Assembly: GCA_903826405.1 (NCBI GenBank) | Contig: CAIKEH010000019.1 | Location: 47,607 to 111,606 of the forward strand | Direction: 5' to 3' | DNA: 64,000 nucleotides | Source of the DNA: an uncultured bacterium | GTDB lineage: Bacteria; Bacteroidota; Bacteroidia; Chitinophagales; Chitinophagaceae | Shown: positions 60,107 through 64,000 of the stretch, piece by piece | How the letters are laid out: every line of letters starts with the position of its first letter | How positions within the stretch are numbered: the first letter of the stretch is position 1 | Position numbers and translations under genes: made by a program | The notes under the pieces: generated by a model | Seen by the model: the letters and a program-made list of their open reading frames with translations, nothing else | What the model was told of the DNA's origin: nothing | Databases searched by the model: none

Positions 60107-61377
60107 TCATAATGGCGACCTGCCTTCATCACCATGATGACTTTTCGAAGATTCCGGATATCTGCGACCGGATCCCCTTCAATCGCCAAAAGATCGGCCT
60201 GTAACCCACGCCGGATCCTGCCTGCTCGTCCGGCGATCCCGAAAACATCGGCATTAACGGAGGTTGCTGACCTGAGTACATCGGTCGGTAGCATCCCGTA
60301 ATCCACCATGAGTTCCATTTCTCGTACATTATCGCCATGAGCATAAACACCCACGTCTCCACCCATACATAAAGTCACACCCGACTGAAGCGCGGAACGG
60401 AAGGATTTTTTCTTCTCCCTTATGCTCAAAGGTTCCGTTGCAGGCGACCCATCCCAGCCCCTGTACTTTTCGATAGCATCACCGGCCGCCAATGTTGGGC
60501 ACAGAGCCACCCCTTTTTCTTTCATCAGGGCAAAGATGGCAGCATCGCCATTATCGCCGTGCTCAATGGTTCTGACACCTGCCAGGATGGCTCTTCTCAT
60601 TCCTTCAATCGTGGAGGCATGTACCACTACAGGACGACCGCTGCTTCCTGCCACCTCTACGGCAAGGGCTAGCTCATCTTGAGTGAATGTAGGAGCCGCC
60701 TGGCCATTGATACCCCATCGATAATCCACATACAACTTGATGACATCAGCGCCCATTCCTATCTGTTGACGGATCTCCCGAGTGAGCCCTTCCGCACCAT
60801 CCGCTTCAGCAGCTCCTTTCGGTAAGTTCACATCAGCGGATGCAGAATGCGGCCCGTAACTCCCCGTTGACACAATGGCCCTGGTGGCAACCAGCATCGA
60901 AGGACCAGGAACCACCCCTTTCCGGATCGCGATTTTCAGACCTACATCATCATATCCTGAACCTTCCGTTCCCAGATCGCGGACAGTAGTGAAACCGGCA
61001 AGCAATGTATTCTTGGCGTGGCTGACCGCACGTGCCGTCCGCTCAGCGCGGGACTCCTTCAACACCTGATCATCCCATGGTGTTTCATTATATGGATGAA
61101 GAAAGAGATGAGAATGCCCTTCAATGAGTCCAGGAAGCAGGGTTTTTCCTTTAAGATCAATTACGATCACCCCTTTAGGCAAAGCAGTAGTTCGATCGGA
61201 AGGTCCTGCATATGAAATAGTATCACCGGAGATCTGTACAATCCAACCCCTATGCATCTGCTCTCCATCGAAGACCTGATCGGGACGGAGTTCAGTCAAT
61301 GAAGGAGATGAATTCTGGGCGCTCAATCTACAACCCAAGAAGAGGCAAAGCATGAAAAAGAACAGGCGTTCTGACAT
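60100..61377 (-). CDS. Exported metal-dependent amidohydrolase
   Basis: A 425-residue amidohydrolase-superfamily enzyme with signal peptide to about RLSAQ. The metal ligands are GLIEGHSHLF (His pair), VIKLYVDY (probable carbamylated Lys), VVVHAST, TIEHGDNGD and CMGGDVGVYAHG (Asp). It belongs to the prolidase/imidazolonepropionase-like group, which hydrolyses dipeptides (Xaa-Pro or Xaa-Arg) or cyclic amides. Periplasmic. It follows the nucleotidyltransferase gene by 55 bp on the same strand. Confidence 0.88.
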   Translation of the reverse strand: MSERLFFFMLCLFLGCRLSAQNSSPSLTELRPDQVFDGEQMHRGWIVQISGDTISYAGPSDRTTALPKGVIVIDLKGKTLLPGLIEGHSHLFLHPYNETPWDDQVLKESRAERTARAVSHAKNTLLAGFTTVRDLGTEGSGYDDVGLKIAIRKGVVPGPSMLVATRAIVSTGSYGPHSASADVNLPKGAAEADGAEGLTREIRQQIGMGADVIKLYVDYRWGINGQAAPTFTQDELALAVEVAGSSGRPVVVHASTIEGMRRAILAGVRTIEHGDNGDAAIFALMKEKGVALCPTLAAGDAIEKYRGWDGSPATEPLSIREKKKSFRSALQSGVTLCMGGDVGVYAHGDNVREMELMVDYGMLPTDVLRSATSVNADVFGIAGRAGRIRRGLQADLLAIEGDPVADIRNLRKVIMVMKAGRHYEK

Positions 61378-61432
61378 GCTGCTAAAGATATGACTTGCTT
61401 ATGGTATTTCTGAAGGACTTTGTCGGCAAGGA

Positions 61433-62329
61433 TCACCAAAGATTAGAGGGATATTCCCCACTGTTAACGAGTTCCGCGACCGATTGCTTCACTACAGGGG
61501 CATCCTCCTTGTAGGTTACCCCAAACCAAAGTGATGAGGTGGGTATCACCTGTATGCTTCCCGCTTTTTCCCGTATGAACCGGTCAGCGACGATGGGAAT
61601 GAAAAATTCAGATTTGGGATTGCTGATCTGCTTTGCAAGGAATTCATGGAAAAGCTTCTCACTATAGTTGAATACACCGGGTGAAAAACACCAGAAATTC
61701 ATCGACACTTGAGCTTCACTGGACAACTCGCGCGGTTCCATCTGATCATCACAGACGATCACACCGTCCTGCATGCTGATATTCAATCTTTCCGCGATCG
61801 CAAGAAGATTGCCTTGACCATCCACCTCACAAACTCCCCGATTGACGGTCCCGTTGTCTGAGAGCGTTTTGAGCAGGGAATATCCTATTATGGACCAAGT
61901 ACTATCATTGCATTCCCCGGTGAGGAAGGCATATGCTTTTTGAAAGGCATCACGTCCATAAAAATCATCCGCATTGATGACTGCAAAAGGTTCTTTCACC
62001 ACCTCACGGGCGCAAAGCACGGCATGTGCGGTCCCCCACGGCTTGGTCCTTTCTATTGGAAGCGTATGATCACCCATGAAGGAACGGAGATCCTGGTAGA
62101 CATATCCCGTCTCAACCCTGCCTTTCAACTTCGGCTCGAAAATGGCCTTGAAATTTTCTGAGAATTCCTCACGGATGATGAAAACGATCTTACCGAATCC
62201 TGCACGTATGGCATCATATATGGAATAGTCCATGATGGTTTCACCAGAAGGGCCAAAAGATTCTATCTGTTTCATTCCTCCGTATCTGGAAGCCATGCCA
62301 GCTGCAAGGATCACCAATGTGGGTTTCAT
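61433..62329 (-). CDS. Sugar-phosphate nucleotidyltransferase
   Basis: A 298-residue NTP-transferase-fold protein. VILAAGMASRYGGMKQIESFGPSGETIMDYSIYDA is the nucleotide loop; WGTAHAVLCAREVVKEPFAVINADDFYG carries the metal Asp pair; FIPIVADRFI and VTYKEDAP follow. These enzymes activate sugar-1-phosphates with NTP. The exact sugar is not readable. 78 bp separate it, head to head, from the desulfhydrase gene. Confidence 0.88.
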   Translation of the reverse strand: MKPTLVILAAGMASRYGGMKQIESFGPSGETIMDYSIYDAIRAGFGKIVFIIREEFSENFKAIFEPKLKGRVETGYVYQDLRSFMGDHTLPIERTKPWGTAHAVLCAREVVKEPFAVINADDFYGRDAFQKAYAFLTGECNDSTWSIIGYSLLKTLSDNGTVNRGVCEVDGQGNLLAIAERLNISMQDGVIVCDDQMEPRELSSEAQVSMNFWCFSPGVFNYSEKLFHEFLAKQISNPKSEFFIPIVADRFIREKAGSIQVIPTSSLWFGVTYKEDAPVVKQSVAELVNSGEYPSNLW

Positions 62330-62407
62330 GATCAGGTTTTATAGATCAAAATTGACAAAATTATTGGAAAAAGAACGTAAAAAAGAGTTCTTTCGTACAG
62401 AGAATCA

Positions 62408-63301
62408 ATGTTTTCTTCAATACCATACGTTCCGATAACCACCATAAGCCATCCTGGAATACCAGAAAAGGACTGGGATTTGCTCCGGCTGGATAAGATC
62501 CATCCCATCGTATCGGGGAACAAGCTATTCAAACTAAGACCATGGATTGATCAGGCAAAAGCACAAGGTAAAACGGGCATATTGACCTTCGGAGGTGCTT
62601 GGTCAAACCATATCGTCGCTTCGGCATACGCCTCACGCGAAGCCGGCCTTTCATCCGTGGGAATGATCAGAGGTGGGGAGTTCACAACAACAACAATGGC
62701 TGAGGCAAGGTCATATGGTATGGTTCTACAGAATATCGACAGGGCGACATACCGGCAGGCAAGGGAAGATCAATTCCAAAGCATGGGATCAAGCCATCCG
62801 GGTTGTCTGGTTGTTCCTGAAGGAGGCTATGGCCTCCCGGGGGCAAGGGGAGCGGCTGATATACTTCGTGCAAGTGAAACAAAAGCTTACACCCACATTA
62901 TTTGTGCATGCGGCACTGGCACGATGCTGGCCGGCCTGATCGGATCTGCGGCACCGGGCCAAATTTGCATGGGGATTTCAATCGTTCGTCAGGGTCAGCA
63001 TCAATTGGATGAATCCATTCGCTCCCTAATTTCCGCGGGGCCGTATCCCCACTGGACCACTTTGCATGATCATGATCTTGGCGGGTATGCAAAACACAAT
63101 AGGCATCTGATCGCATTCATGAACAAATTTCATGAAGAGCATGGAGTACCCTCAGATATCGTCTATACGGGGAAATTATTCCTTGCAATGGAAACATTGA
63201 CAAGCAGTGGATTTTTCCCAATGGGCAGCAAGCTGCTGGCAATACACAGTGGCGGTTTGCAGGGAAACAGGTCACTGACGAAAGGAGAATTGGCATTTTA
63301 A
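62408..63301 (+). CDS. D-cysteine desulfhydrase / ACC deaminase-family PLP enzyme
   Basis: A 297-residue fold-type II PLP enzyme. PIVSGNKLFKLRPW contains the PLP Lys (K39), TFGGAWSNHIVASAYASREAGL is the substrate loop, and CACGTGTMLAGLIG binds phosphate. Most bacterial members split D-cysteine or other D-amino acids; true ACC deaminases are fewer. A C-terminal AIHSGGLQGNRSL is also typical. Confidence 0.85.
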   Translation: MFSSIPYVPITTISHPGIPEKDWDLLRLDKIHPIVSGNKLFKLRPWIDQAKAQGKTGILTFGGAWSNHIVASAYASREAGLSSVGMIRGGEFTTTTMAEARSYGMVLQNIDRATYRQAREDQFQSMGSSHPGCLVVPEGGYGLPGARGAADILRASETKAYTHIICACGTGTMLAGLIGSAAPGQICMGISIVRQGQHQLDESIRSLISAGPYPHWTTLHDHDLGGYAKHNRHLIAFMNKFHEEHGVPSDIVYTGKLFLAMETLTSSGFFPMGSKLLAIHSGGLQGNRSLTKGELAF

Positions 63302-63314
63302 AGTGGCGACGCTA

Positions 63315-63322
63315 TATCTTTG
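63315..63322 (+). promoter_or_regulatory. -7 box for the last gene (TATCTTTG)
   Basis: An exact TAnnTTTG match 41 bp before the ATG at 63364, with a TTG (63290-63292) 22 bp upstream. Confidence 0.45.
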
Positions 63323-63363
63323 TCCCTTTGAGTTCATCCACCCCGGAATACTATTTGTACCAC

Positions 63364-64000
63364 ATGCACTTGATAAGGAAGCTGACACTCATTTTCATAC
63401 TTGCCGTCAATCTGGATCAGGCACTTGCACAGGACACACTTCCTGCATTCACAGTGAAAAACCGAATGGGCAGGGTGATAGTCAGTTGGGTGAATACTTA
63501 CGACTCCGTTTCACAAATGAACATTCAACGGTCTCCCGACTCACTGAAGGGATTCAAGACCATCCTGACTGTGGCTGATCCCTCCTCCATAACCAATGGT
63601 TATCTTGATGGGAAAGCTCCTGACACACGCCAGTTCTACAGGATCTTCGTCATGCGCACCGGTGGTAAATATTTTTTCACCCGGGCACAAAGACCCGTTC
63701 TGGATAGCGGGAAGGATGTCAGGCCCCCGAGTAAGCTGCTTGTACCCAGGGAAGAGAACCCCAGTCCGATTTTTTCTCCGCCATCCGCTGAAACAAACCT
63801 CAAGCCCGCCACCATCCCCACCGCTACATTTCCCAACCCGGCTGAACCTGAACTCACGAAAACACACTATTCAATCGCTAAAAACAACAGACCGCTGAAC
63901 AGGGTAACGGACAACTACTCCATCAAAGATTCCCTCAAGATTCGGATACCGGAGATCAATCCATTATTCACGCCTTCTGTTCATGTTTTCTCCAATGTGA
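63364..64000 (+). CDS. Secreted protein of unknown function (3' truncated by the window)
   Basis: An open frame of at least 212 codons runs off the window. The signal peptide starts MHLIRKLTLIFILAVNLDQA and is cleaved near ALAQ. Then comes a fibronectin-III-like part: VKNRMGRVIVSWVNTYDSVSQMNIQRSPDSLKGFKTILTVADP, TNGYLDGKAPDTRQFYRIFV and GGKYFFTRAQRPV, followed by a Pro-rich linker. I recall similar proteins of unknown function in Chitinophagaceae. A shorter frame at 63303-63578 reads differently and is not used. Confidence 0.7.
   Translation, partial: MHLIRKLTLIFILAVNLDQALAQDTLPAFTVKNRMGRVIVSWVNTYDSVSQMNIQRSPDSLKGFKTILTVADPSSITNGYLDGKAPDTRQFYRIFVMRTGGKYFFTRAQRPVLDSGKDVRPPSKLLVPREENPSPIFSPPSAETNLKPATIPTATFPNPAEPELTKTHYSIAKNNRPLNRVTDNYSIKDSLKIRIPEINPLFTPSVHVFSNV

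Noticed and set aside
63303..63578. 91-codon frame at the window end
   Set aside because: The frame from 63364 has a signal peptide, a -7 box and stays open to the end; the shorter frame reads as a Cys/His-rich shadow.
1..64000. tRNA, rRNA, CRISPR arrays or phage genes
   Set aside because: A scan for T-loop-like GTTCGAATC patterns, direct-repeat arrays and structural or integrase genes found none.

Overview
The window looks like a chromosomal segment of a Bacteroidota bacterium, most likely family Chitinophagaceae. The evidence is a TamB-type C-terminus, a PorW/SprE-like type IX secretion TPR protein, a bactofilin/AtpZ cluster, a Porin_10-type putative porin, an HYC_CC_PP-type protein, many small lipoproteins, and promoters of the Bacteroidota form TTTG-N19/20-TAnnTTTG. 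I see no rRNA, tRNA, CRISPR array, prophage or intact insertion sequence. The family assignment is inference from gene content.

Layout. 1-3.0 kb: end of tamB, then ribBA and an esterase on the minus strand. 3.1-9.0 kb: a peptide/amide-forming enzyme cluster (ATP-grasp ligase, YbdK-type carboxylate-amine ligase, class I glutamine amidotransferase-like protein, second ATP-grasp-like protein, cupin), with a proline-iminopeptidase-like lipoprotein on the opposite strand. 9.0-14.6 kb: MFS transporter, then a metal (probably copper) cluster with an HMA domain fused to a TonB receptor, a TlpA thioredoxin, a Cys-rich HMA protein and an HYC_CC_PP protein. 14.8-21.9 kb: porin, purine nucleoside phosphorylase, sucC, a PepSY-like protein, a glycosidase-like lipoprotein and a CADD-family protein. 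22-31.5 kb: a large propeller/barrel protein, a four-gene operon joined by ATGA overlaps (GIY-YIG, GNAT, ThuA, VOC), DUF2200, a PD40 protein, a GH130-like lipoprotein, a lipocalin-like lipoprotein and a GNAT enzyme.

31.5-43.2 kb is an envelope region: small outer-membrane barrel, SprT-like protein, AtpZ, bactofilin and M23-associated membrane stub, facing a PorW/SprE-like protein, PBP1A, RlpA, an L,D-transpeptidase and a VanX-type dipeptidase. 43.2-47.8 kb is a probable sugar operon (SDR, ROK kinase, SIS protein, core-MetE-like protein, UlaG-like lactonase) with a LacI-type palindrome in front. 47.8-56.0 kb is an aromatic amino-acid operon on the minus strand: pheA, aminotransferase, tyrA, DAHP synthase/chorismate mutase, an IS200-like TnpA derivative, aroB, aroA, aroC. 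56-64 kb holds a DEAD-box helicase, an Ala-rich lipoprotein, an ECF sigma factor coupled to an anti-sigma/trypsin-like fusion, an amidohydrolase, a nucleotidyltransferase, a D-cysteine desulfhydrase/ACC deaminase homologue and a truncated secreted protein.

The strongest single discovery is a complete ribosome-mediated attenuator in front of the aromatic operon. It comprises a near-perfect promoter, a 30-residue leader peptide with eight consecutive Phe/Tyr codons, an antiterminator segment, and an intrinsic terminator with a nine-T tail just before pheA. The same operon carries a TnpA-like protein that keeps its HUH motif but has Phe where the catalytic Tyr should be, which suggests domestication. 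The best candidate for an undescribed pathway is the double ATP-grasp/YbdK/amidotransferase cluster at 3.2-9.0 kb.
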